The notes under the pieces were generated by a model that was not told the DNA's origin, did no database searches, and saw nothing but the letters and a program-made list of their open reading frames with translations. The translations under genes were made by a program, and so were the position numbers. 64,000 nucleotides of DNA from Bugulina stolonifera (taxonomy: Eukaryota; Bryozoa; Gymnolaemata; Cheilostomatida; Bugulidae), in contig OW285190.1 of assembly GCA_935421135.1 (NCBI GenBank), positions 14,146,501-14,210,500 of the forward strand, in the 5' to 3' direction. Of this stretch, positions 13,301-27,000 are shown piece by piece; the stretch's first letter is position 1, and each line of letters begins with the position of its first letter.

Positions 13301-14713
13301 TTGCCGGAATGAATCCAACAATATCCTAGCATTTCCAGGTAGCAGTCTTATCACTAGTAATCTATCAAAGTTATTCCTATGAAGTATGATTATAGGCTCC
13401 ATTTTAATTTGCAAAAATAATATTCACATAGTATCGAAGCCTAATGTAGTGCTAAGTGTGGTGTAACACCATGTACATACACCAGCCATATTTATGCATA
13501 TTACACAAACAAAATAAACAGTAATTGAACCCTTTAAAGTTCACGATATTGATACATTTGGTTTCTATTATTTTTATTCAACAGGTAGATGTAATGTTGT
13601 ACTGTTGATGGCTAGTGTAATCACCATGTGAACGACTCCAGCACTAAATCAACATTGCATTCTGTCGCTCGCAGTTTTGCGGGAGAAAACATTGTGCCTA
13701 CTAACAAAAGGACAACAGAAATTATTACTAGTAGTTTTTGCTCTTAAAATGCATGCTCTATATGTTTTATGGAAGGTAGCGACATAAACCCGTACCTTTC
13801 AACCAGAGAAGTGAATTAGCTACATTCCTCGGATGAGAGAGACTGCACATTTTAATCTGAGAATTTGGCACTCGATCTACACAGTCATACTAACTGCATG
13901 TAAAAATGTGGTACTCAACTATTCCGGAACCAAAATTATATTCCCTGATAAACTGGCTAATGATTTCTCAGATTTTTCATTGGTGAAAAATACTAATGCT
14001 ATAAAATTGATGTCAAATCTGGATAATCTTATTCATTCCGCGTGCATTTACCGAACCTTATCAATGTGACATCTGCATACTTACAAGGTATTGCTATTAC
14101 ATCGGCCAAATTAGGAAAGTTACGATTAAAAACTAAACTTACCAAATACTTTTCCAAATTCTTCACAGTCATTTCATCATTGCTATGATCAGCATCAGGG
14201 TACAATCTTTTCTTATATTCTAAATCATTCCGTTTATTTTCTAGGTTTAATAGTTTTGTCTCATTTGCTAGCCTGTGCTCCTCTAGTTGAATATCCTAAA
14301 AGGCGCATGAATTTACATTTATATACATTGCGTTCAATATAACATTGATGGTTATTAGTAGCTAATCCGGTAGGTGACTGTTCACAAATATCAGTGGAAA
14401 ATATATGTTTGGTAAATGGTTAATTCAAAACCCAACACCATTCCTCACTCTCCAAGCCAATTACAATAGTTTGGTTACCAATCACTATTTCTCAAGCATC
14501 TGTTTACCTACTTGACTTGAACACAAGACACCGCGCAATCAGATTTGTCTGCACATCTTTTTCCCATACCTGTTCCTTTCTTTTAAATAAGACATCATAA
14601 TGCTGCTTGGCCCGATTCAGTAGCATGTCTGCCTGTGCATTCTTCACTCCAGTAATCCTTTCAGCACCAGAGATGGCACCACTACGACGTCTCTTCACTG
14701 TCAATTCTGACAT
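10360..14713 (-). CDS. coiled-coil protein of unknown function, 491 residues
   Basis: Eight exons on the minus strand join without a phase break: 14713-14570, 14295-14143, 12919-12653, 12280-12065, 11666-11505, 11364-11231, 10982-10765, 10541-10360. The protein starts MSELTVKRRRSGAISGAERI, a basic segment, and continues with Glu/Lys-rich stretches likely to form coiled coils (AKQHYDVLFKRKEQ; LANETKLLNLENKRNDLEYKK). It then has a Pro/Ser linker, another helical region (LHRKLKQNPVVKEAMESHQR), an acidic/serine patch (EDGSESDAS) and an alanine-rich C-terminus. No catalytic motif, membrane segment or signal peptide is visible. The intron after 12065 uses a GC donor (CAG|GCAAGT); splicing there keeps the frame, whereas reading through soon meets a stop. 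I do not recognise the family. A cytoskeletal or centrosomal role would fit the composition but is not shown. Confidence 0.75.
12955..13255. mobile_element. fold-back element with AACTGTTTCGAA-type arms
   Basis: This lies inside the coiled-coil gene's intron. The left end (about 12968-13035) and right end (about 13186-13245) are imperfect inverted repeats built from reiterated blocks such as GACAGTTTGAAACAGGAC and its complement, around an AT-rich centre. The shape is that of a non-autonomous fold-back or MITE element. No coding and no clear target duplication were found. Confidence 0.6.
13269..13306. repeat. perfect 14-bp stem hairpin
   Basis: AATGATAATATACA and its exact reverse complement flank a 12-base loop. 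The short word CCGGAAT occurs on both sides of the hairpin, as a small insertion might leave. It adjoins the fold-back element above. Confidence 0.6.
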
Positions 14714-17700
14714 GATGGAGGTAGAGCTCTATGAACCTGGTCAATGCTACAGGCTTATGAGTGACGTGCCGTAAAAAATTGTTTATCAGCTAGCCCCAAT
14801 CTCTTTCAATTGCTGTTATGCAATGAATAATGGTTACTATCAAATGGTAACACACTAAAATTGATCGTAGCAAGATAAGAAATTTTCTATTCACTAAAAT
14901 AATGAAACCATTGGAGTATATTTCATTCTGTCTGTCACCTGAAATCAATAGGATATTTATTTCATGTATTCATACACAAATTCAATACAGCCATCAACTG
15001 TGTTATGGTTGTAATATTTAACCATTCATAATGTAATATATTCTTTTATTTAAATACGTGTTCTTTTGATGTTAATAAGTGGGCATTCAGTTGTAAAGTA
15101 TCATATTTCCAGTGTAAAGATTTTTTGTTCAATGTCTTGTTATGCAGGTTGTAAATAATTATATAATTATTGTGTATTGTACGACATGAATAGTTTGGTT
15201 TATGAATATGCTATAGAAATGGTGCATTGTTGAAAAGTATCAAAAATGTACAAATCCGACAATAACATGTCAGATTGTTATGACCAATTTATTTTAGAGA
15301 GTAAGAAAAACATGTATTTCTATTACCATGATATTGAGCTTTGAAGTGATTGGAAACATGCAGTGATTGGCATGTTTGTGGAACAACTTGTAAACACCTG
15401 ACTTACATGTGTGCTGTATACCTTATATAAATAGTTATCTCCATCCTTTCCATACAAGTAGAGTCAACCCAGACCTAAGTGATTACAAGTAGAATAAAAA
15501 AGTTAAATTGTGGGGTACAGGTAGTTATATAGTAAGAAACTATGGGGAATTTGTAACATCAAAAATTATTTCCTACAATGTACCCCAGTAGCAATAAATA
15601 AATGCACATGTACATTGTACACTAAGGCTAGGCATCCAAACTATAAGGCAAATTAGTAACTCATGGTGAGAATTTTAGCTGTTTATTCCAGCTTCTTTGC
15701 GCTTGTAGGCTGATCAGCTAAACTGGAGACCATGAGCTTTGGTAGGCTGACTCAGTTGTAGGTCAGCCAGGCTACATGGGCTAGACGATGTGCCACCCCA
15801 TAGGCAGCATCAATTAATATCCATCCAATAATGAGAGTTTACTTCAACGAATTCCATACTTGGAATTATTGTATCTGATATTATTCAATTACAACAGGGC
15901 TCGGTGGCGTCAAGGGTTGAAAAGACCAACCACTTCTTGGTCTTTGCCTTGGCAAACAAGTGGCGCACCTTTTCACCTTAGAGTGAGGCTCCACCAGAAA
16001 AAAAATGAGCAAACAGCTTCTAGTGTAGCCAAGCCTTTGGGGGATTGAATCATGTTAGTTGATGTACATGTAAAATTGAGGAAAATAACAAAATAAAACT
16101 GAGAGAGGATAGCTTCTTATATTGGGTCTGCATCCTATTACAATCTGAGATCAAGATAATGCCTGTCATCTATGGGCTGGGCTGAGAGTCAGACCACAAT
16201 GGTTGGCATCTGATCCATTTATATGCTATTCTGTGAGGAAGGTCACTCAGATTCATCTACGTTTGTTGTCTAGAAATTTGTTCCATGTGTGATGGACATA
16301 GATTATTAGCAATTACCTCTTATACCATATTATATATACAGTACATGTAGTACACGATTTGTAAAACGGTAGTAGCAATCAACGCAATTAGTTTCTTTTT
16401 ACATATATTATATTTTATCGTCATAAATAGTAATGAGCACATAACTCCTCTTACTGACACGGATTATTATAATTACACGGCATAGTCTATTTCGCAATCA
16501 TGTATTAATTAAGTACTTCCGACGGCTAGTATTTCATCACTATTATTCATTAACTGCCGTCATGGTGCAATCCTTTTTATGATTGGTCTCCGGCCCTCCG
16601 TCGGAAACACTTCTTCATCTTATTGGGTCGTCTACAATCAAACTTTTAGTATATAAGGCGTGCAATTCTAACTACTAGTCAGTCTTCTATACGCTGCTGT
16701 ATTTTATACTCTTATACCTTTTTGCTGGAACATTAAATATACTCTGATTGCGCTACCAAGAATACTGGAGTTCTGCTGTTCAAGTACATAAGGTATGCAA
16801 TTATCATAATACTTACACGGAAGCCGTTGCCGAAGTGCCCATACAACTCTAGGGAGTTGTCGAGAGACACGGAGGGAGACTATCCTTGCTGAAATCCATT
16901 GCACATTGGTCAATATTTGAAGTTGCCTTCTTTTTACGTACCTGTGCATTTTTCGGAATTTTCGCGAGATTATACGGTATTTCTCGACACTACTCCATGG
17001 TGACCAATAATGGCTGCTCGTGGAATTGTGAAAATATTAATTAAAAGTTTTCTTAAAATTAGGGCTGGAGTGTAAAGAGTACAGGTGAAGAAGATTTTGT
17101 ATATCAGTTTTATAAATCATACTACTAGAAATTAATTAATAGTTGTTATTGTGAGCTACTTAAATGAGTACAAGTCCTATAAAATTAAGATTCCAAAGAA
17201 AATGAAAATTCAAATTTAATGAATTACTTGAAATGGTATGATAATATTTCTCTCTCTGTATAGCTCTTTTAATTAAAATTTATTTTTTATTTGAGATTAT
17301 TAAAGTTTAAGGATTTCTTTTAAAAATATCCTTTGCCAGATAACAAACTTAACATTGGGTAATGATTGTAGTTATCGATTTATTGTCATTTTCTTTTCCA
17401 TTATTTTCCTAGTTTTGAATACTTTCATTTTACTAGTAATCTGCATCTGTTAATTAGATTAGTTATTACAATAGCAAGTTGATACTTATTATTTGCATTG
17501 AGTATGCTTGCTCTACTAATGCTGTTTGGTACACAGAAAAAAACTATATAATTTAAACTTAGAGCCTCCATGTTTATGATTTTAAATTTTTATTGTATTA
17601 TCAATACTTTATACAATAGGCCTATTAATCTGAGATTACTTGGAATTAACTAGCTGATTGGCCGTAGGACCAGAACCTATATAAAAATAAATGTAGTGAA

Positions 17701-18045
17701 TAGTGATTAAGCCTTTTTATATGAAGAATCTACTAATATTTTATCGTCAGTCGGTTACATCTTAGTTAACATTACCTGGCTTGTTACTTACTTGCATCCG
17801 ACAGCATGCTTATCCAGTATTTAAAAACTTGTTAGAGTGTTTCGATTGTGTGAAAATTGAATCTGACCTGGAACACTGTAATTGTATTCTATTCAGTGAT
17901 TTTGCTTTTGCTTATTTTAAAATCTTTTTGTCGCCTGTAGAATGTATTATGTTAAACTATATCTTTGAATAAGTGTTAAATTATTTGAGAAAACAGGTTA
18001 TAGAACTGTATCATAATATAGACTAGTATTCGTGCACATTCAGAT
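14714..18045. other. divergent intergenic region with possible old insertions
   Basis: It separates the minus-strand coiled-coil gene from the plus-strand WD-repeat gene, so it should hold both promoters. Most of it is AT-rich and featureless. Two GC-richer islands stand out: 15895-16045, and about 16545-16960. The second has a TATATAAGG box near 16650 and has lost AT bias, as a solo LTR or other insertion would. Its ends were not found. No open frame here looks like a real gene. Confidence 0.45.
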
Positions 18046-21000
18046 ATGAGGGGTTACAATAATAAGAATAGCAAGAGGTCTGACAGTGCAGGATCCGAGA
18101 AGGTCAAAGATGAACGAGGAGATGAGCTGAAGGCGGCTAGGTATATCTAAGATTCTTTTAAACTTATTACAGGTCGTTGTCATTACTTGCGTACATTTTG
18201 TATATGTGATATTTACATTGTATCTCTTTACGTTCTCAAATCATATTGTTGCGACTATATTCCCTCCCTACTAAGGATGTTTCAATGGAAGATGAAACCT
18301 AATAACAGGTACTGAATTGGGAGTATATTCTTTTATGTAATTCATATTACTGGCTGCCTCCTTTGTATATTGCAAGATATTTTCACATACCAGTAATAGG
18401 GCTGTGACATGTATATGGTTGTAAATTTAGGGAGCAGGAGCTGAAGCTGCGGTAAAAAGCCAAGATATATACAATTTTCTGCCACCTTATTTCTGCGTAG
18501 TAAACATTGCTAACATAGTAGTAAAGATACCTTTCTAAATAACAAAACATTTGATTAATTTTAGTGCTTGTAGTTATATTAGTAATATAGGCTATAAATA
18601 ATGATACTGTAGAAATACTTGTTTTTATTGTCGAGATGTAATTGTCTAGACAATTACTACATACAAATACATTGTAGATGTGGTCTGTTAGATAATAACA
18701 TAGCTGTATAAATATTTAGTATATTATACTATTTCATAGGATACGGTATCTATGGAATCGTCTGAGGGAAACTATATTAGACACGGTTAATGCCAGTCTG
18801 GAGAATGATGCCAAGGAGAGGCATGTGTCACATGGTGTCCATTTTCATAGACAGGTGATGCACAGAAACCCCATCACTACGGCTTTCCACAATGAGACTG
18901 CAAACGTAAGTCATATACAAGCTGGTTAAACTTGGTGTCTTATGTTAAGTTTGAACTACATGCTCAGTGTATGTGCATGTATATACATGAGTCGGCTATT
19001 TAATAAACGATGACAACTTTTAAATTAAAGATAGTATTTTATCATCCCGTCTTGCTTTGCTTGTGCTGGTAAATTGCTATCAATGTTGCACAGTGTCACA
19101 AACTTTTTAGAATGCATATTGTACATGTTAATACAGCGATTTCAAGGAATTATCTTCTCTTTCTTGGGGCAATCTATTATATACAGGAGTATATATCTGT
19201 GGATGAAGAAGCTGTAAGAATATTCCACAGCTCTGGCATGAGGAAGGATATTGTAATGCCATCTGAAGACATCAACAGATTGTGTTATATCAAACATATC
19301 AACTCATACGTTGGGTGGAAACACAAACAAGCTACTCTTTATGTAAGTTTGTCGTCATATTATGTGATTGCTTCCACTGTTCATATCTGCTTGTAGAACG
19401 GTTTCTATATATAATTATGTGACTAACGGTAGACCCTGTCCTAATATGGTACGATTCCACACTAATTCACTTCCACTGTTTCTCAGTGGGAAGTTGTTCC
19501 ATCGTGGTTTATGTTAATGTGCTGAATGCCGACAGTAAATTGCTTGTATCTCTCTCTTCTCAATAGCCATATTTTAGTCTCGCATATATGTTAATAATTG
19601 AAAGTTCTCCATGCATATAAAATGTAAATCACAGTGAGACCTCATTGCATACATGGTCAACTAGTACATAATCTAGTGCGGTGTTCAGGTTATTGGATTC
19701 TTTGACTTGTAGCTATATGGAAGTGACTTTGAGCTCTATTCACAAGCTGAAGCTCCAAGTGAACTCTATCAAGTTGTATACAATGAGCCTAAAGAAGAAC
19801 TCATTGTGTGTGGAAATGGCTATTTGCAGGTAATAAATTTTAGTCTTGATTATTTTTAGTAGTAGTATGTTTTCTTATTTTCCAGTTATACACTATTCTA
19901 CATTTTCATATGTTTTATTGTAATATTTACCAGTGCTACGTGTTTCGATTTGGCAATCGTCATCTTATTGCACGACACAGTAGAATGGAACACGAGGTAC
20001 TTGAAGGAAGGGAACTTCATCTTATTGCTCTAGAAGACACACCTAGTAGAACTCAGAGCTGCTTTGTAGCTTTTGACAACTGCGTAGCAGTAAGTTGTGT
20101 GCAGTATAATATATCAACAGGTGTTTACTACATACACTGCAGTATATCTACAGGTATTTACTTTCTGTTTAGATGCATTTACTGTGTATGTCTGCAGGTG
20201 TTTATGGTATACATGTATATTTACCAGCTCTTACTGTACAAGTGTTTAGTGTTACATATGTTTAATTGTGTTTACTGTATATATCTCCTGCATGTGTTTA
20301 CTGTATGTACATGTATATCTACACAGGTGTTTACTGTATATATATCTACAGGTGTTGACTGTATAGATATTTACAGGTGTTTACTGTATATATCTACTGC
20401 AAGTGTTGACTGTATATATCTACAGGTGTTTACCATCACAGATAATCAGTTTGTTACATGGCGTAAGAATCTTCACCAAAGGCATATTACAGCTATGCTC
20501 TTCTTCAACCCTCTCAAATATCTCATAACTGCAGCTTTTGATGGCTCCAGTGAGTTTGGTTTAGTGTTAATTTACCTTAGCAAATACAAAAATATTAATT
20601 AATTAATTTAAACTAAATGATCCTAAGACAGTTGTAGCTTATTCTGTACTGTAATATTTTACTGATAATTTTATAGGGTTAATCTAAACAAATCCCATGC
20701 TAAGAAAATATCACATTATACAAAAGTATAGCCAAACATCTCGACTAATGTTTTAGTAAAAGTCTGGTCCAGTGATTGGAAGCTGCAGTTTGTGTTTGTG
20801 GGTCATACAAAGAGTGTAACTGGACTCGCCAATTATCCCTGGGGACCTCAGTTTCTCTCGCTCAGTGCTGATCAAACTATGAGAGTATGGAATCTGGAGG
20901 TCTTTGATCAGGTTGACAAGTAAGTAGAGTACTATGATAGTTGTGCTACAAGTGAGTAGAATACTATGATAGTTGTGCTACAAGTGAGTAGAATACTATG

Positions 21001-24000
21001 ATAGTTGTGCTACAAGTGAGTAGAGTACTATGATAGTTGTGCTACAAGTGAGTAGAATACTATGATAGTTGTGCTACAAGTAAGTAGAGTACTATGATAG
21101 TTGTGCTACAAGTGAGTAGAGTACTATGATAGTTGTGCTACAAGTAAGTAGAGTACTATGATAGTTGTGCTACAAGTGAGTAGAATACTGTGATGATTTT
21201 GCTACATCTCTTAGTTTTCTCTTTCATTTTCACACAATGTAGCCTATATGTTTTAAATTTTGCTTATCTTTTTTTGAATCGTATACCTATAATATTTTCT
21301 ACACACCTATACGCATTACCTCCACAGTTTGGTATATTTTACTCTAGCAGTCTAATTATTCTGTGCTTACTTGCCTGTCATTCTGGTATCAATATTGTTA
21401 GTTCTGTACGAGGGTTGTTTTTGGCAGGATTGTAAAATATCGTTTTAACAGTGTAGGGTTTTCAGAATGTACAATCAAATGCTGTATGTACATTTATTGT
21501 GTAATGTAGACAAGAGCTGGATGATGAGGCTACAGGTATATTTACTAGCCTGGGAAACAAGAACTTCTGTACTTACTCTGAGCATGTACTGCACTTGTGG
21601 ACTGTTGATGACCTTCACAGGGTACACACTATCGTTGGGTGAGCTCAGTCTATTTATATCTTGTGCACATGCAATACCGTTCCTGTCTATGGGATATGGA
21701 GTTCATACATTGTAGAAATATTCTAGATATTATCTCTATGTTTATTATTTATCATATGTTTGTATTATGTACTACGGTTATTTTAGTGTTAGGTTATACA
21801 GTGTTGTTTGTAGAACACCGCTCTAATTTGGTGCTGTAGGTCTGTGCGAAATTAGGACTGTGAAAATATATTATCTGTACCATTTAAGCACTCTAAGTTA
21901 TACATACCAGCCTGCGATAACATGATTGTACTATCTGAATTTCCGCAGTTATTTTATATGAATAAAGATGTTCAATGTCATCATATTTATTTAGACATCA
22001 AGTCAGTTCTATTACGTGCACAGTCCACCCTAACTTCCCAACTAGAGCTGTGGTTATATGTAAGGACTCTACTGTGAGAATTATGTGCCCAGCTAGTGGA
22101 GAGATAATGACCACACTGCTGTTAGACCCTCAGGAGGATGTGATAGTCGATGTCACCTACTCTATAGCTGATGGTGAGTATGCTCTTCCTAGGCTAAGTA
22201 ACGTGTTCCTGTCTTGTATGTGTTCTGATTTCCAGGTTTTATATGAATGGTCATGCTGCCCTCCCCAATCCAGCATCTAGTAGCTTGCTGGTTCAGCAGA
22301 CTCTCTCTCATGTGCACCAGAGGTGAAAAGTGACTTTTGTCACTAAGGACTGAGTTTTCTAAACCCATCAGGATACAGTAGTAACAACACTAACAAGCAA
22401 CACGACCAGTTGCAGAGTCAGGGCTGTGTAATATTAGTGAAAAATATGGATTCGTTACAAATTAGGATTACATTCTCATTCAGTTATGCATCTAAAAAAT
22501 AACAATGATATCGTACATGAAAAAAAGTAAAAACGACAATTTTACAGCAAAGCAAAAGCCTACAGCACCTGGTATTCCCAGGCGGTCACCCATCCAAGTA
22601 CTAACCAGGCTCAACGTTGTTTAGCTTTAGTGATCGGACGAGAACTGGCGTTTTCAACGTGATATGGCCGTAGACATATGATGATTAATTACTATCAACC
22701 TAATAGCTGCGCATAATAAATGGTTTTGCTTTCAACCAATCGTATTGTTGCTTGTCAAGCGTGACGAGCATGCGATTCTTATAAGAACACTAATAACTAC
22801 AAACTGATTGTCTACGGCCATATCACGTTGAAAACGCCAGTTCTCGTCCGATCACTGAAGCTAAGCAACGTTGAGCCTGGTTAGTACTTGGATGGGTGAC
22901 CGCCTGGGAATACCAGGTGCTGTAGGCTTTTGCTTTTGTATTGACATATATCTTTCAGATGGCAAGTGCTTGGGTCACATTAGGACTTGGCTGCTGTTTG
23001 ATATATTTTTATAGATCCAATACTACCTCTAAATGTATAAATAAAACATGTCTGCTGTATATGTAATGTAAGATATATGTCTCTTACAGAACTGTTATTC
23101 GTGGGTCTAGAAGGAGGACATATACTGAAATGTAGTACCTCTACCAACCCTGCAACGGCTATAGCAAAATGGAGCTACCCGGAGATGAAATGTAAGCTCA
23201 ACCTTTTGTACATGTAAGACTATATAATACACTGTATAGTATTTAGTAGGTCTGCAATCACATGATGCGACTGCGCAAGTGTTATAATGAAGCGGCATGA
23301 TTGTACTATACTACATGACTTACAGCTGATCAACGACGATAACAAATATCAACTTATGTTTAATCTCGTAGTAGCATCTCGTAAAGTGAGACAATAGCCT
23401 ACTATTAATCCGTTCCAGCAATTTATAGTTTTGTATTATTTATACCATTTTACTAACGTGTGACAAGTATTTCTGCCGTTACAGTGTACTGTAACTACCT
23501 CCTCATATACGAGTACGTGATTGGAAATCAAAGTAATAATCCATGGAAGAACATAGCGCGAGCTTTTGCTACAAAACATCTAGAGATTGCAATGGATGAT
23601 GAGGATGACAGAGAGTCGGGTCGGTCTACACCCCAACCTGTAGTTAGCAAGAACCAAGATAGAACTCTGCTACTCGGCGGTATGACATTCAATGTTATCT
23701 CTTGGAAAAATTATAGTTACTGTTTATTATAATAAATAATAACTATGTTATACTTGTATTCACGCTGTCTGCTTTGTTTGTTGCAGTTGGTGATGTCATC
23801 TTACTCAAGAATAAATTGGGTGCAGCTACAATAAAATAAAGCTACAGAAAAAGATAGTCCTATATTACTCGTACAATATAGAATAATTACACTACTAGCT
23901 GCCTATTGTATACAATACGTATATTACCATTGTAAAAACTTTTTAGCTATGACATAGTGCAACACCAAAATGTCTATAGAATTGTTCACAGTTGCCTACT

Positions 24001-27000
24001 TGTGTATCGACAGGGAGGAAAGATGGCTACTTGTGTGTGATCAACATGAAAACAGGCGAGGCAGAGTTTGAGATTGAAGGGCACGGTAGCAAAGGGGTAC
24101 TGAGCATGATTGCTAACTCCCCTGATGATCAGGTGGTCTCGGCTGGCAGAGGTAGATATCAATTTACTTCTTATATTTTAGAGGTAGTTGACAGTGTGAT
24201 GGTTGGCATAGTAACAATCAGTTGTACATGTAGGCTACATGTGCAGAGTGGTTTGAAGCTGGTTTCTACTAAAAAGTAGAATTAGTATTTGAATTATACA
24301 CCAATACTTGTTAGTCATGTGACTTCTTCCCAAGGTACTCATGATATACAATTATTTTATGCTTTGACTGAATCGAGTGCACCTGCTTGTGTTAGCAGAT
24401 TCACACAGTTTGGAGTTACCTTCCCATGGTGCTCTACTAGAATCTATTACTCCTCTGTAGAATGTCATGATTTATTACTCCTGCACTTCGCTTATCTAAT
24501 AACTTTAGAGAATTAGTTCGCACGTGCACCAGACTAGGGTAGTTATGTTTTATGTGTTTGATAAAGAGTAGATAACTACCACTCTGTCTCCTGATATGTT
24601 ATTGTTGTGTGGTGTCTAGTATGTATGCTCAAATTAATATCACAGTTTGAATTTACTACAGAGTCTGAGCGTTCTAATCTATTAATATCTGCTGGTCATG
24701 GTAAGTATATTCTATGGCCTGCTTATTCTCAATGCTTGTCCTTTCCTTTATAAATATACATTATCTATCTTCTTTCTATGCTAACTCTACTACTTAACGT
24801 GCTATAATATTACCTAGTATCGTATTATGGAGTATGGTCAGTGTTGCTAGAAATACTTGAATGAGTAGAGTTTCAAGTTGGTTGGGTGGGATTTGAGTAA
24901 CATACGATCAATCCACATACATGTAATTATGTACACACACAATCCATGGATTAAATAAGGGAAACCTTGGGATTAGAGTTAGCTTACCATGCACATAGAG
25001 AGGACATGATGTGAATTAGTACCAATACCATCTACCTGCGGATATTGGTAGCGGAGCTAAACTAAATTACTACCACTCATATACTGTAATCAATGTAAAT
25101 GTGTATCAGTTTTTCTAGCTGATGCAAGAATAAAATTCTATCAAGCTAGCATATGCCATATTATTTTATATTCTTGATTATCGCCATTTTTACCAGATCT
25201 AGTGTTAATTTATAATTCCCTTTTCTGCTTATGACCCTCCGGATTACCTCCAATCATTGAGATTTCCCTGAGATGGAAATCTGCCTGAGTGTCTCTCAAA
25301 TCTGCATTGATTCCCTCCATTACTATACAATCCATTAGCACAGTTTTCTTCGGAATCTATATTATCACCTTGTGGAGTTCCCATTTCTAGAGATATTTAC
25401 ATGTACATATCCCATATTACATACATGTACATACATGTAGTAATACAAGACGCATTTTTATTTTGATTTATTTCCTAATATTTCAACGCTCATCCGAGTA
25501 TCATCATTTATCCTCTGATGATGATGCTCGGATGAGCGTTGAAATATTAAGAAATAAATCAAAAATAAAAATTCGTTTTGTATTACTATTTATAATAAAA
25601 ATACTAGCCCACACTAACATTTTTTCATTATATTATTCAATACATGTACAATGTACATGTATTGAATAACCTAGTATAATTAATATCTTTCTAAGGAAGT
25701 GATTATTTCCTACAATTAGTTTAATATTATACTCATGCTCATTCAACTGTCTAATATCAGACATACATTTATGTCGAAGTTATATTGTATGTTATTATAC
25801 TGCACCATCTTTCTATGTTTGCCTATATTTAACTGTTCTACTACTTTTTAGACTTTAACGATTGTGTTATATAGACAGTTGATTCAGTTCCACAATTTTC
25901 TAAAATTTCACAATATTTCTAAATTGCTATTTTCTATAATATGCAATTTATGTTGCATATTTTAATAAATTAGTATTAGCTGTTATGGGAGCATAGTTGT
26001 CTTCCCATGGTTGTTTTTCTTAAAAGAATATGAGAATGTGGTGTGAGAAAACCAGATGGTACGACGTGTCACTCACATTCTCTGAGATAATCATGTCTAC
26101 AGGTGGCCTCAGTCAGACTATGCCGCCTCTTTATTCTTCATAGTTTCCTAAGACGGCCTTTTTTCATTGTGTACTGAAGCAGTTTTTTGTTCTGCGAACT
26201 ATGTTTCTGACAAGAAAAGAGTTGCAACCAGCAAATAATTTATTAACATTTAGTGTTTCAACAACTACCTTGGCTTTAGGTAATGACTTTGTGATAATTT
26301 GAAAATCTTGATTAGGTCAAAGATTAGTTTGTTTTATTTACATGTAGGAACTTCTCTAACTCAGGACCTGTATTACAGAAACGTCTTATGCCTGCTTTCC
26401 TTGCGTTTATGACTGTTTTGTATTTTGATTAATAGATAACGTGATAAAGGTGTGGAGGTTATTTCCTTATGCTGCGGAGTCACTCTCTCCGATGATGTCA
26501 TTCTATTGCTCACAGACTCCTCTTCACATGTGTATCATGACAGGGAAATTAGGAGTTGCCTTCCATGAACATGCCTCGGCCACCTACTCTGTCGTCGTAT
26601 ACAATATCGGTAACAAAGGTAAGCTGAGGTTGGTAATCGATGAATATATGGTGAGCTGTGACATTATTTCTTTGGAGAAGATTAACTTTGAATGGGATAG
26701 GGTGTATTTTGAATACTTATTTCTGTCATAAGCAACTGCAAGGTATATAGACGCCATTACTACTACGAACCTTATTTGATTACTCACAAACACCTCAAAC
26801 TATGTCACTTACACAGATCTCTAACTATTTATATCACTTACAAGGATCTCTAACTATTTATAGCCCGAAAAGATCATTCACCGGAGGTGGACCACACTGA
26901 CACTATCACTGCTCTTACCGCCTGTCAAAGAATGAAACTGTTTGCATCCGCTAGTCTAGACGGCACGATAAGGATATGGAGTGACACCAACCAACTTGTT

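Noticed and set aside
16704..16949. 81-residue minus-strand frame rich in Arg
   Set aside because: Lies in an island that looks like an old LTR or insertion; no recognisable domain, no splice partners.
19910..20602. Single 230-residue gene
   Set aside because: It is two WD-repeat exons joined by an intron that happens to be open; splice sites on both sides are good.
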